Assembly (NCBI RefSeq): GCF_028288225.1
Contig: NZ_JAQBOC010000055.1
Coordinates: 1-35,689 of the forward strand
Length of the DNA: 35,689 bases
DNA from: Mucilaginibacter sp.
GTDB lineage: Bacteria; Bacteroidota; Bacteroidia; Sphingobacteriales; Sphingobacteriaceae
Reading direction: 5' to 3'
Shown: piece after piece, positions 24,632 through 31,925 of the stretch
Numbering within the stretch: position 1 is the first letter of the stretch
How the letters are laid out: each line of letters opens with the position of its first letter
Translations under genes and position numbers: made by a program
Notes under the pieces: generated by a model
Seen by the model: the letters and a program-made list of their open reading frames with translations, nothing else
The model's database searches: none
Told to the model about the DNA's origin: nothing

Positions 24632-24696
24632 AAATTTACAGAATGAAAGAAAGCGAATTCTGACAATTCAAAAATCCTGTAAATTCTGATTCAGAC
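24632..24696. repeat. GTCTGAATCAGAATT inverted repeat, copy B (truncated)
   Basis: The right arm AATCCTGTAAATTCTGATTC and following AGAC (24673-24696) matches copies A and C, but only AATTTACAGAAT (24633-24644) of the left arm remains. It lies immediately before the terminator at 24700-24728. Confidence 0.65.
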
Positions 24697-24699
24697 AAT

Positions 24700-24728
24700 A
24701 AAAAAGCCTCCCAAAAATGAGAAGGCTT
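24700..24728 (-). terminator. Terminator of the HigA-like pseudogene (duplicate of the aconitase terminator)
   Basis: On the minus strand AAGCCTTC..GGAGGCTT folds to an 8-bp stem followed by a T tract. The ~40-base block 24700-24739 is almost identical to 25230-25270 (one-base difference in the loop region: CCC-AAAAA versus CCGCAAAAA), both continuing GAGAAGGCTTGAAATATTTC on the plus strand. Confidence 0.8.
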
Positions 24729-24759
24729 GAAATATTTCTATGTGTTAATTGCAACTGGA

Positions 24760-25127
24760 TTAAACAGGAAGTTTATATTCCTTAACCAAAGCAGAAGCAG
24801 GCAGGTGTAATAATTCGCTGAACTTTCTGATCATATTCAAAGATAAAGGTTGCTTATATTACTAACAGTTCCTTTATCTCCGTAAACATTAGCAAGATCA
24901 GCTGCTTTATACCCAAAGTCATCCATGCGGATCTTGATCATTTCAACAGGATTAACTTCAGGTAAGTCCCAAAGGTTATTTTCATAATTTTCAATCAAAT
25001 GCACAAGCAGAAGCTTTTCTTTATGTTCAGCTCCTGCTGTTGAATTTTTAATCTGTTCATGCCTTGCAACAGCTTCATTATATTCTTTTTCGGTTTCAAT
25101 TAAAAACCGTTGTGGTTTTTCGTTCAT
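24760..25127 (-). pseudogene. Frameshifted HigA-type antitoxin
   Basis: The intact frame 25127-24837 encodes 96 residues resembling HigA antitoxins: MNEKPQRFLIETEKEYNEAV at the start, an acidic middle, then NPVEMIKIRMDDFGYKAADLANVYGDKGTVSNI, the first part of an HTH. The HTH then breaks off (SNLYL-stop). In the next frame, from about 24854 down to 24760, the sequence continues KQPLSLNMIRKFSELLHLPA and SALVKEYKLPV-stop, exactly the expected C-terminal half. A small deletion of 1 mod 3 bases between GTVSNI and KQPLSL would explain it. No HigB toxin gene is recognisable beside it. Confidence 0.75.
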
Positions 25128-25228
25128 GATTTAAATATTGTTGTTGACAATGCATTTTATAAAGATAGACTTGTGCCAGGTCTTTTCAAAATGCTTAAAT
25201 ACTCTTCAAAAATCAGTTGAATATCCAA

Positions 25229-25259
25229 CAAAAAAGCCTCCGCAAAAATGAGAAGGCTT
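25229..25259 (-). terminator. Aconitase intrinsic terminator
   Basis: Minus-strand AAGCCTTC (complement of 25252-25259) pairs with GGAGGCTT (complement of 25234-25241), 8 bp with one G-T wobble and a 10-nt loop, followed by TTTTGTTG. It lies about 40 bases after the aconitase stop and is duplicated at 24700-24728. Confidence 0.85.
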
Positions 25260-25297
25260 GAAATATTTCTAATTCCGAATTCCAACTTCCGAAATCC

Positions 25298-27565
25298 TTA
25301 CGAAGCCATTTGCTTCCTGATGATATTCAATGCGCCGCCCGCTTTAAACCACTCTATCTGCTGTGCGTTATAAGTATGGTTTACCGGGAATGATTCTGTT
25401 GAACCATCTTTATGGTGCAATACAACAGTTAATTGTTTATCAGGTGCAAAAGTTGTTAAGCCTGTGATATCTAAAATATCATCCTCCTGGATCTTATCAT
25501 AATCGTTGCTATTTGCAAAGGTGATGCCTAGCATACCTTGTTTTTTAAGGTTGGTTTCGTGGATCCGGGCAAATGATTTTACCAGTATGGCACGTACGCC
25601 AAGGTGACGCGGCTCCATAGCTGCATGCTCACGTGATGAACCCTCGCCATAGTTTTCGTCGCCAACGACAATTGAACCTATGCCATGCGCCTTGTAATCG
25701 CGCTGGGTGGCAGGTACCGGGCCGTATTCGCCGGTTAGTTCGTTCTTAACACTATCAGCAGTATTATTAAAATAGTTGATAGCGCCGATCAGCATGTTGT
25801 TTGAAATATTGTCCAAATGCCCACGGAACTTTAACCACGGACCAGCCATGGAGATATGATCAGTAGTACACTTGCCTTTAGCTTTTATCAGCAGTTTTAA
25901 GCCGGTAATATCAGTACCTTCCCATGCGGCAAACGGATCAAGCAATTGTAAACGTGATGATCTTGGGTCAACCTTTACCTCAACACTGCTGCCATCTTCG
26001 GCAGGCGCCTGGTAGCCGGCATCTTCAACTGCATAGCCTTTTAAAGGCATTTCAATACCTTGTGGTTCATCAAACTTAACCTGTTCGCCATTAGTATTGG
26101 TCAGGGTATCAGTTAATGGATTAAAAGTTAAATCGCCTGCTATAGCAAATGCGGTAACAATCTCCGGAGATGCCACAAATGCGTGGGTATTAGGGTTACC
26201 ATCCTGGCGTTTCGCAAAGTTGCGGTTAAACGATGTGATAATAGAGTTTTTGCGGGTAGGATCATCCGTATGACGTGCCCACTGGCCAATACACGGACCA
26301 CAAGCATTGGCAAGCACAACACCACCCATACTTTCAAAAGTACCTAAGTAACCATCACGCTCAACAGTGTATCTAACTAACTCAGAACCCGGGGTAATAG
26401 TAAACTCGGCTTTAGTGGTCAAATGTTTATCAATAGCCTGTTTAGCGATAGAAGCAGAACGGGTAATATCTTCGTATGATGAATTGGTACATGAGCCAAT
26501 CAAACCAACTTCTAATTTGGTAGGCCAGCCGTTTTCTTTAACTGCTGTTGCAAATTTAGAAATAGGCCACGCCAGGTCAGGAGTGAACGGACCGTTTACA
26601 TGCGGCTCAAGCTCACTAAGGTTGATCTCTATAACCTGGTCAAAGTATTGCTCAGGGTTAGCATAAACTTCAGGGTCGCCGGTTAAGTGTTCTGCTACTG
26701 CATTGGCAAGTTCGGCAATATCGGCACGTTTGGTACCGCTAAGATAAGCTGCAGCTTTTTCATCATATCCGAAGATCGATGTAGTTGCACCGATCTCAGC
26801 ACCCATGTTACAGATGGTACCTTTACCTGTTGCAGAAAGTGAACGCGCACCTTCGCCAAAATATTCAACAATAGCGCCGGTACCACCTTTTACAGTTAAT
26901 ATACCTGCCACTTTTAATATAACGTCTTTGGCTGATGTCCAGCCAGATAATTTTCCGGTTAATTTAACACCTATCAGCTTAGGAAATTTTAGCTCCCATG
27001 GTAAACCTGCCATAACATCGCAGGCATCGGCGCCGCCAACACCAATAGCAACCATACCCAAACCACCTGCATTAGGTGTGTGTGAGTCGGTACCTATCAT
27101 CATTCCACCCGGGAAAGCATAGTTCTCTAAAACTACCTGGTGAATAATACCTGCGCCGGGTTTCCAAAAGCCCAGTCCGTATTTATCAGATACCGAAGCC
27201 AGAAAATCATAAACTTCTTTATTTACATCTTTGGCAGTGCTCAAATCCTCATCAGCGCCAATTTTGGCCTGGATCAGGTGATCGCAATGTACGGTTGAAG
27301 GCACAGCAACCTGCGGACGACCGGCCTGCATAAATTGCAATAAAGCCATTTGCGCGGTAGCATCCTGCATAGCAACACGATCAGGTGCAAAGTCAACATA
27401 ATCAACCCCGCGGCCAAATGCTTTATGAGCATCGCCTTCGCTAAGGTGGGCGTATAATATTTTTTCGGTTAAAGTAAGGTGTTTACCGGTCGCTTTGCGG
27501 GCAGCAGCCACGCGGGTGCTATAGCGGTCGTAAACCTTTTTGATCATATCTAAATCAAAAGCCAT
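25298..27565 (-). CDS. acn: Aconitate hydratase
   Basis: TCA-cycle enzyme that interconverts citrate and isocitrate through a [4Fe-4S] cluster. The 755-residue protein is of the mitochondrial-like aconitase type common in Bacteroidota. Cluster cysteines are visible in GSCTNSSYED and in ANACGPCIGQW. Other signatures are TVHCDHLIQA, MIGTDSHTPNAGGLGMVAIGVGGAD, FNRNFAKRQDGNPNTHAFVASPE and, in the swivel domain, GDENYGEGSSREHAAMEPRHLG. It is a single-gene unit with a terminator 40 bases downstream. Confidence 0.97.
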   Translation of the reverse strand: MAFDLDMIKKVYDRYSTRVAAARKATGKHLTLTEKILYAHLSEGDAHKAFGRGVDYVDFAPDRVAMQDATAQMALLQFMQAGRPQVAVPSTVHCDHLIQAKIGADEDLSTAKDVNKEVYDFLASVSDKYGLGFWKPGAGIIHQVVLENYAFPGGMMIGTDSHTPNAGGLGMVAIGVGGADACDVMAGLPWELKFPKLIGVKLTGKLSGWTSAKDVILKVAGILTVKGGTGAIVEYFGEGARSLSATGKGTICNMGAEIGATTSIFGYDEKAAAYLSGTKRADIAELANAVAEHLTGDPEVYANPEQYFDQVIEINLSELEPHVNGPFTPDLAWPISKFATAVKENGWPTKLEVGLIGSCTNSSYEDITRSASIAKQAIDKHLTTKAEFTITPGSELVRYTVERDGYLGTFESMGGVVLANACGPCIGQWARHTDDPTRKNSIITSFNRNFAKRQDGNPNTHAFVASPEIVTAFAIAGDLTFNPLTDTLTNTNGEQVKFDEPQGIEMPLKGYAVEDAGYQAPAEDGSSVEVKVDPRSSRLQLLDPFAAWEGTDITGLKLLIKAKGKCTTDHISMAGPWLKFRGHLDNISNNMLIGAINYFNNTADSVKNELTGEYGPVPATQRDYKAHGIGSIVVGDENYGEGSSREHAAMEPRHLGVRAILVKSFARIHETNLKKQGMLGITFANSNDYDKIQEDDILDITGLTTFAPDKQLTVVLHHKDGSTESFPVNHTYNAQQIEWFKAGGALNIIRKQMAS

Positions 27566-27973
27566 TGTATTTGATCTTTAGGTGAAAGTAAAAGAATAGA
27601 CATTAGCCAGTTAATAGCTTGTCAATGCGGCGAATTTACGAAAAATGCAGGTAAAAGGAAGTCAGGGAATTGTACAATTGTTATTTGGAGGGGTTCTAAA
27701 TAGTTAATTAGTGATTGGAGGTTAGAGATTAGGTGGGTTAGATAGGTTGATTGAGTTAAATAAGTTTAGGAAAGGAGCTCGGGAGTTTAAGTTCTTTTAT
27801 AACGATGGTTAAATCATTTTAACTTAATCAACCACTCACTTAGTCAACTCCATCAACTAATAGTAATGGCATTGCCTGCGGCCCGGGCTGTACGCTCATA
27901 CTACACAGGCATTAGGCTCTTGGCCGGTATCCGCTGCCATCCCTAATGCGGGAAATTGTTCGGTTCAAATTTT
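27566..27973. other. Long spacer upstream of aconitase, repeat-rich, no gene
   Basis: About 400 bases without credible coding sequence. It holds the acn upstream region (a TTGACA-like word lies on the minus strand near 27625-27632 but without a convincing -7 box), a GTGATTGGAGGTTAGAGATTAG repeat (27705-27735), a partial inverted pair GGTTGATTGAGTTAAA / TTTAACTTAATCAACC (about 27745-27833), and a GC-rich double hairpin at 27871-27949. Confidence 0.6.
27871..27949. repeat. GC-rich double-hairpin element
   Basis: First hairpin: GCCTG (27874-27878) with CAGGC (27906-27910), enclosing CGGCCCGGGCTGTACGCTCA. Second: GCATTAGG (27909-27916) with CCTAATGC (27942-27949), enclosing GGCCGGTATCCGCTGCC. 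It is far richer in GC than the surrounding spacer. It does not fold as a tRNA. It could be a REP-like repeat or a structured RNA. Confidence 0.55.
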
Positions 27974-28070
27974 GTCAGAATCAGAATTTACAGAATTTAA
28001 AAATCAACAAGATGCTACTTTACGCCAATCATTCTGAAAATTCTCTAATCCTGTAAATTCTGATTCAGAC
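27974..28070. repeat. GTCTGAATCAGAATT inverted repeat, copy C
   Basis: GTCAGAATCAGAATTTACAG (27974-27993) is complementary with one mismatch to CTGTAAATTCTGATTCAGAC (28051-28070). It is the most complete copy. Its right end overlaps the deacetylase 3' end and supplies that protein's last residues and stop codon. Confidence 0.8.
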
Positions 28071-28680
28071 ATTTGAACTCATACCCCTCCTTACTCCAAA
28101 CCTCCAACGCTCTCGGCAAAGCGTATTCCATCCGTTCCTTAGCTTTCAAACTATCATGAAACAAAACGATATCTCCACTTTTGGTATTCTTCAAAACATT
28201 ATCCAGGCATTGTTCGGGTGTAACATTAATATCAAAATCGGCAGACAATATATTCCACATAATAAATTCCAAACCGGGTTTGGCTTGTTTAAGCAGCTTT
28301 ACCTGTGATCTTTTTGCCCGTCCGTAGGGTGGGCGGAAGAGACTGGTATCCAGTAGTTTGTCGGCCTTTAAAAAATTATCAAGGTAAATATCATCTGCAG
28401 TATCCCAGCCTTTTAAGTGGTTATAGGTGTGGTTACCTATGGCGTGCCCCTCGTTTTTGACCTGCTCAAAAATGTCCGGATGTTTGCTTACATTGTCGCC
28501 AATACAAAAAAATGTAGCTTTGGCATTGTACTGTTTTAAAATATTTAAAACAAAAGGTGTAACAATCGGTATAGGTCCATCGTCAAAAGTGAGATAAATA
28601 CACCTGGTGTTGCGGTTTACATCCCATATTAAATTGGGATATAGTTTTTTAAGCAGCCAGGGTGTTTTTATCAAATACAT
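28045..28680 (-). CDS. Polysaccharide deacetylase (NodB-domain) family protein
   Basis: Carbohydrate esterase family 4 fold, removing N- or O-acetyl groups from polymers such as peptidoglycan or chitin-like oligosaccharides. NodB motifs are TFDDGP (Asp33/Asp34), the metal histidines His84 and His88 in GNHTYNH, RPPYGR at 116-121, and a late FHDS motif in DIVLFHDSLKAKER. At 211 residues it is a minimal catalytic domain without a clear signal peptide. The last residues CLNQNLQD and the TAG are encoded within a dispersed repeat (copy C), implying the native C-terminus was replaced or extended. Confidence 0.92.
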   Translation of the reverse strand: MYLIKTPWLLKKLYPNLIWDVNRNTRCIYLTFDDGPIPIVTPFVLNILKQYNAKATFFCIGDNVSKHPDIFEQVKNEGHAIGNHTYNHLKGWDTADDIYLDNFLKADKLLDTSLFRPPYGRAKRSQVKLLKQAKPGLEFIMWNILSADFDINVTPEQCLDNVLKNTKSGDIVLFHDSLKAKERMEYALPRALEVWSKEGYEFKCLNQNLQD

Positions 28681-28685
28681 TTTAG

Positions 28686-28797
28686 ACGTGAGATTTTAAA
28701 TATGAGATATGAAACAAAAGATATATGTTAGTATAATTACCAGTTACCTAAATGTATCTCAAATCTAACACCTCAAATCTCATATCTCAAATTATAT
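28686..28797. repeat. GAGATnTTGAGATATGAGA-type inverted repeats in divergent spacer
   Basis: GAGATTTTAAATATGAGATATGA at the left is partly complementary to TCTCAAATCTAACACCTCAAATCTCATATCTCAAAT at the right; core words ATATGAGAT / ATCTCATAT. It fills most of the spacer between the divergent deacetylase and TolC genes and must include both promoters. Confidence 0.55.
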
Positions 28798-28810
28798 TCA
28801 GAATAACCTT

Positions 28811-30253
28811 ATGACACAACGGATATTAAAATTAAAAAGAGTAAGTATTTTAAGCGTAATATGCCTGACCTTACTGAATTTCACAGTAAAGGCGCAACGG
28901 GTAATAAGCCTGCAGGAGGCGGTTGATCTTACTATAGCTAATAACCTAACCATTAAACAGGCGGTGGTTAATGAAAGTTTAGCTAACGAGGATTACAAAC
29001 AAGCTAAGTATAACCAATTACCAAGCATAACGGCAAACCCGCAGGCTTCCTATAATTTTGGCCGCAGTCCCAACTTAACAACTTACTCATTAAGCAGTCA
29101 ATCTTTTTTATACGTTAATGGCCAGGCTTCCGTATCTGTTACCCTTTTCCAGGGTGGCCAGCTGCGAAATCAGATCATGCAAAATAAATTACAGCTCGAT
29201 GTTAATAAAACCAGTACAGCTAAAGTTAAAAATGACCTGCTTTTAAATGTTGTTACTGATTATTTAACCATACTTACAGACCAGGACCTTGTACTTGCCG
29301 CAAAGCAACAAATTGAACTGGCTAAAATAACTTTAGACCGGTCCCAGAAAAACTTCGATCAACAAAATGCCACGATGGCTGATCTGGCCCAGGCCAAGGC
29401 GCAGCTTTCAACAGCCGAGCTTAATTTAACCAACGCCCAAAATCAGGTTGACCTTGCTATCCTTATCCTGAAACAATACATGGAGATGGATCCTTCTACT
29501 CAGATTGCTGTTGAGAAACCAGATATCAGTAAGTTAACAAATATCCGTACACTTTATGATGCTACTGAAGTAATCAAAACTGCCTTTATCATTAACCCGG
29601 ACATCCGCCTGGCTGAATTACAACAGCAAACGTCAGCCCAGGCAATTAAAGTTGCTAAAGGTGGTTATTATCCAACCGTATCACTATTTGGAGGCATTGG
29701 ATCAAATTACTCCAACCAAAACACGCAGAAGGTAATTGGCCTAACACCTATTACCCAACAGATAGGAATAGTTGAAGGAACAGGACAAGCGGTAATCGCT
29801 CCCAATGTTCAACCAATTTATGGCCCGTACTCGTTCTTTAACCAGTTTAGTGATAACTTTAACCAATCAATAGGTGTAAGCGTACAGATCCCGATTTTCA
29901 ATCGCTTTACTGCACGTACTTCTGTACGCAAAGCAAAGCTGAATTATCAGAATGCCGAGCTTGCAACACAAATTGCAAAAAATAATTTAAGCAAAACAAT
30001 TATACAGGCAGTGCTTGACCTTGAAGCTGCTGAAAAGAGTTACCTTTCTGCAAAGCAAACATTCGACTCAAATAAGGAAGCTTTAAATATTACTAAACAA
30101 CGTTACGATGCCGGTTTTGTAAACACATTGGATTACAATACGGCGGTTACTAATTTCGATAAATCACAAAACGATATGATCGAAGCACAATACCAAATGA
30201 TATTCAGAAGCAAAGTAATTGACTATTATATCGGCAACCCTATAAAATTATAA
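28811..30253 (+). CDS. TolC-family outer-membrane efflux protein (second copy)
   Basis: A 480-residue outer-membrane factor. A signal peptide (SILSVICLTLLNFTVKAQ) precedes VISLQEAVDLTIANNLTIKQA. The two OEP repeats are seen as QLPSITANPQASYNFGRSPN and GGYYPTVSLFGGIGSNYSNQ, with YDAGFVNTLDYNTAVTNFDKSQNDMIEAQYQ before the C-terminus. It is only distantly similar to the TolC at 5806-7125. It is followed by an adaptor gene after a 153-base repeat-containing spacer, and no pump gene is adjacent. Confidence 0.94.
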   Translation: MTQRILKLKRVSILSVICLTLLNFTVKAQRVISLQEAVDLTIANNLTIKQAVVNESLANEDYKQAKYNQLPSITANPQASYNFGRSPNLTTYSLSSQSFLYVNGQASVSVTLFQGGQLRNQIMQNKLQLDVNKTSTAKVKNDLLLNVVTDYLTILTDQDLVLAAKQQIELAKITLDRSQKNFDQQNATMADLAQAKAQLSTAELNLTNAQNQVDLAILILKQYMEMDPSTQIAVEKPDISKLTNIRTLYDATEVIKTAFIINPDIRLAELQQQTSAQAIKVAKGGYYPTVSLFGGIGSNYSNQNTQKVIGLTPITQQIGIVEGTGQAVIAPNVQPIYGPYSFFNQFSDNFNQSIGVSVQIPIFNRFTARTSVRKAKLNYQNAELATQIAKNNLSKTIIQAVLDLEAAEKSYLSAKQTFDSNKEALNITKQRYDAGFVNTLDYNTAVTNFDKSQNDMIEAQYQMIFRSKVIDYYIGNPIKL

Positions 30254-30256
30254 GAA

Positions 30257-30342
30257 GTCCGGAAAGTCCGAAAGCAAAAATTAGAAATTTCAAATAAAAG
30301 AATAAAAATAAATAAATCCGAACTCGAAATTCCGAAATCCGA
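30257..30342. repeat. TCCGAA-rich repeat in the TolC-adaptor spacer
   Basis: AGTCCGGAAAGTCCGAAAGC at the left and TCCGAACTCGAAATTCCGAAATCCGAAA at the right, with A-rich sequence between. Similar AATTCCGAATTCC..TTCCGAAATCC words occur at 25270-25295 next to aconitase, so it is a dispersed motif. Confidence 0.5.
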
Positions 30343-30396
30343 AACGGCGTAGCCCTCTTGAACACCGTTAAAGAACAAATTAAAAAGTGAAAAATC
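30343..30396 (+). other. AACGGCGTAGCC leader element, upstream of adaptor gene
   Basis: AACGGCGTAGCC, CTCTTGAAC, ACCGTTAAAGAACAAA, then A-rich sequence. The core ends 43 bases before the adaptor ATG at 30407. AACGG and CCGTT can pair. It closely resembles 19785-19838 upstream of hutI. In both places it directly follows or interrupts a different repeat. Confidence 0.5.
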
Positions 30397-30406
30397 ATAA
30401 ACAATC

Positions 30407-31738
30407 ATGGGAAAAACTACAAAATATATTCTGATCTCATTAGGCGCAATCATCCTTTTGCTTATTGTGCTTAAGGTAGCAGGCGTTATTGGTAAGCCTC
30501 AAAAAACGCAGGTTGCAACCGAAAAAGCTGCCGACCGTGACATTAATGAGTCAGTATCAGCAAGCGGAAAAATAAAACCGCACGTTGAAGTAAAAATAAG
30601 CCCTGAGGTTTCGGGTGAGGTTGTTGAATTGCCCATAAAAGAGGGTGATGTGGTTAAAAAAGGTCAATTGCTTTGTAAGATCCGTCCGGACATTTTACAG
30701 TCGGGATATGACCGTGCTGTGGCATCATACAATACACAAAAAGCAAGCGTTGGCAATTCAAGCCAGATGCTTAAACAAGCTGAAGCTACTTTTATAAACC
30801 AGGCATCAATTTATAAACGCGACCAGGTTTTGTATAACAACAAAGTATTAACCGCTGCCGAATTTGATGCTGCTAAAGCAAGTTATGAAGGCGCCAAAGC
30901 CGCTCTTGAAGCTGCAAAGCAAAATGTTATAGGCTCAACTTTTGGACTTGCACAATCACAGGCCTCAGTTAAAGAGGCGCAGGACAATCTTGCTAAAACA
31001 ACAATTTACTCACCTGTTGACGGTGTTGTTTCAAAATTATCTATCCAAATTGGCGAACGCGTGTTGGGCACCCAGCAATTTGCAGGTACCGAAATCATGA
31101 CGATATCAGACCTGAGTATGCTTGACGTAAATGTTGATGTAAATGAAAATGATATTAACCGCATAAAACTTGGCGATTCATCAAAAATTGAGGTAGATGC
31201 CTTTTATGGTAAAACATTTGGTGGCAAGGTAATTGAAATAGGCAGTTCGGCCAATGTGGTAGGTACCAATGCCGACCAGGTAACAAACTTTACAGTTAAA
31301 GTAAGGATAAACCCTGAGTCTTACAAAGCCCTGCTTGTTAAAACTGCAAACAACCAGGTACCTTTCCGTCCGGGATTAACTGCTACTGTTGACATCAACA
31401 CCAACCATACCCATTCATTATCAGTACCAATTCAATCGGTAACTACGCGCCAGGAAAAAAAGGATAGTACCGGTGTGAAAAAAGCCGAGGATAAATCAAA
31501 ACCGGCAATAAGCGAACCGGTAAAAGAATATGTGTTTGTTTATAAAGCAGGCAAGGTAAAGCAGGTGCAGGTAACTACCGGCATACAGGATGATACTAAC
31601 ATCCAGATCTTATCAGGCTTACAAAGCGGGGATGAAGTGGTTTCGGCTCCATTTGCAACCATTTCAAAACTTTTAAGGGATAAAATGGAAGTAGAAAAGG
31701 TAGATAAGGGCAAGCTGTTTGTACCAACGGGTAATTAG
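30407..31738 (+). CDS. Efflux periplasmic adaptor (MacA/HlyD-like)
   Basis: A 443-residue membrane-fusion protein. An N-terminal membrane anchor (YILISLGAIILLLIVLKVAGV) is followed by a lipoyl half-motif VKISPEVSGEVVELPIKEGDVVKKGQLL, a long alpha-helical hairpin rich in Ala/Gln/Lys (about residues 100-195), the second half TTIYSPVDGVVSKLSIQIGERV, and beta-barrel and membrane-proximal domains with VDVNENDINRIKLGDSSKIEVDAF. The MacA-like layout suggests pairing with an ABC or RND pump, but the next gene is gpsA; the pump must be encoded elsewhere. Confidence 0.93.
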   Translation: MGKTTKYILISLGAIILLLIVLKVAGVIGKPQKTQVATEKAADRDINESVSASGKIKPHVEVKISPEVSGEVVELPIKEGDVVKKGQLLCKIRPDILQSGYDRAVASYNTQKASVGNSSQMLKQAEATFINQASIYKRDQVLYNNKVLTAAEFDAAKASYEGAKAALEAAKQNVIGSTFGLAQSQASVKEAQDNLAKTTIYSPVDGVVSKLSIQIGERVLGTQQFAGTEIMTISDLSMLDVNVDVNENDINRIKLGDSSKIEVDAFYGKTFGGKVIEIGSSANVVGTNADQVTNFTVKVRINPESYKALLVKTANNQVPFRPGLTATVDINTNHTHSLSVPIQSVTTRQEKKDSTGVKKAEDKSKPAISEPVKEYVFVYKAGKVKQVQVTTGIQDDTNIQILSGLQSGDEVVSAPFATISKLLRDKMEVEKVDKGKLFVPTGN

Positions 31739-31746
31739 TTTGAAAA

Positions 31747-31783
31747 ATAGTCCATGGACCATGGTCTATGGTCCATGGACTAT
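31747..31783. repeat. Perfect 16-bp hairpin after the adaptor gene
   Basis: ATAGTCCATGGACCAT (31747-31762) and ATGGTCCATGGACTAT (31768-31783) pair without mismatch around GGTCT. It starts about 8 bases after the adaptor stop. No T tract follows directly; ATTAAATATTATTTAG comes next. It could act as a transcript-end stabiliser or is a mobile palindrome. Confidence 0.7.
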
Positions 31784-31797
31784 CATTAAATATTATT

Positions 31798-31805
31798 TAG
31801 ATTTG
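31798..31805 (+). promoter_or_regulatory. Putative -7 box for gpsA
   Basis: TAGATTTG matches TAnnTTTG about 120 bases before the gpsA ATG. No -33 TTTG is seen at the expected distance, so support is weak. Confidence 0.25.
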
Positions 31806-31908
31806 TCCCGTCAATTAAACCTGGCAGGACATTTTTTGTTGGCAATTATCAGTGGGCCGGTATAAATACTCCAAACTAATACCTGATTCACTGCAAACTG
31901 CGTACTAA

Positions 31909-31920
31909 AAACTGCCAACT
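31909..31920 (+). repeat. AAACTGCCAACT repeat arm before gpsA
   Basis: Identical to the 12-base arm at 1603-1614, preceded here by CACTGCAAACTGCGTACTAA. It ends 5 bases before the gpsA ATG, occupying the ribosome-binding region, just as it does for rsmI. Confidence 0.65.
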
Positions 31921-31925
31921 GAACT

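Noticed and set aside
25128..25228. Possible HigB toxin upstream of the antitoxin pseudogene
   Set aside because: Short frames such as FEEYLSILKRPGTSLSL are open but lack HigB motifs (for example GTHAEYDKID); too short and no start.
27871..27949. tRNA-like structure
   Set aside because: The two hairpins do not form a cloverleaf; there is no TTCNANC T-loop or CCA end.
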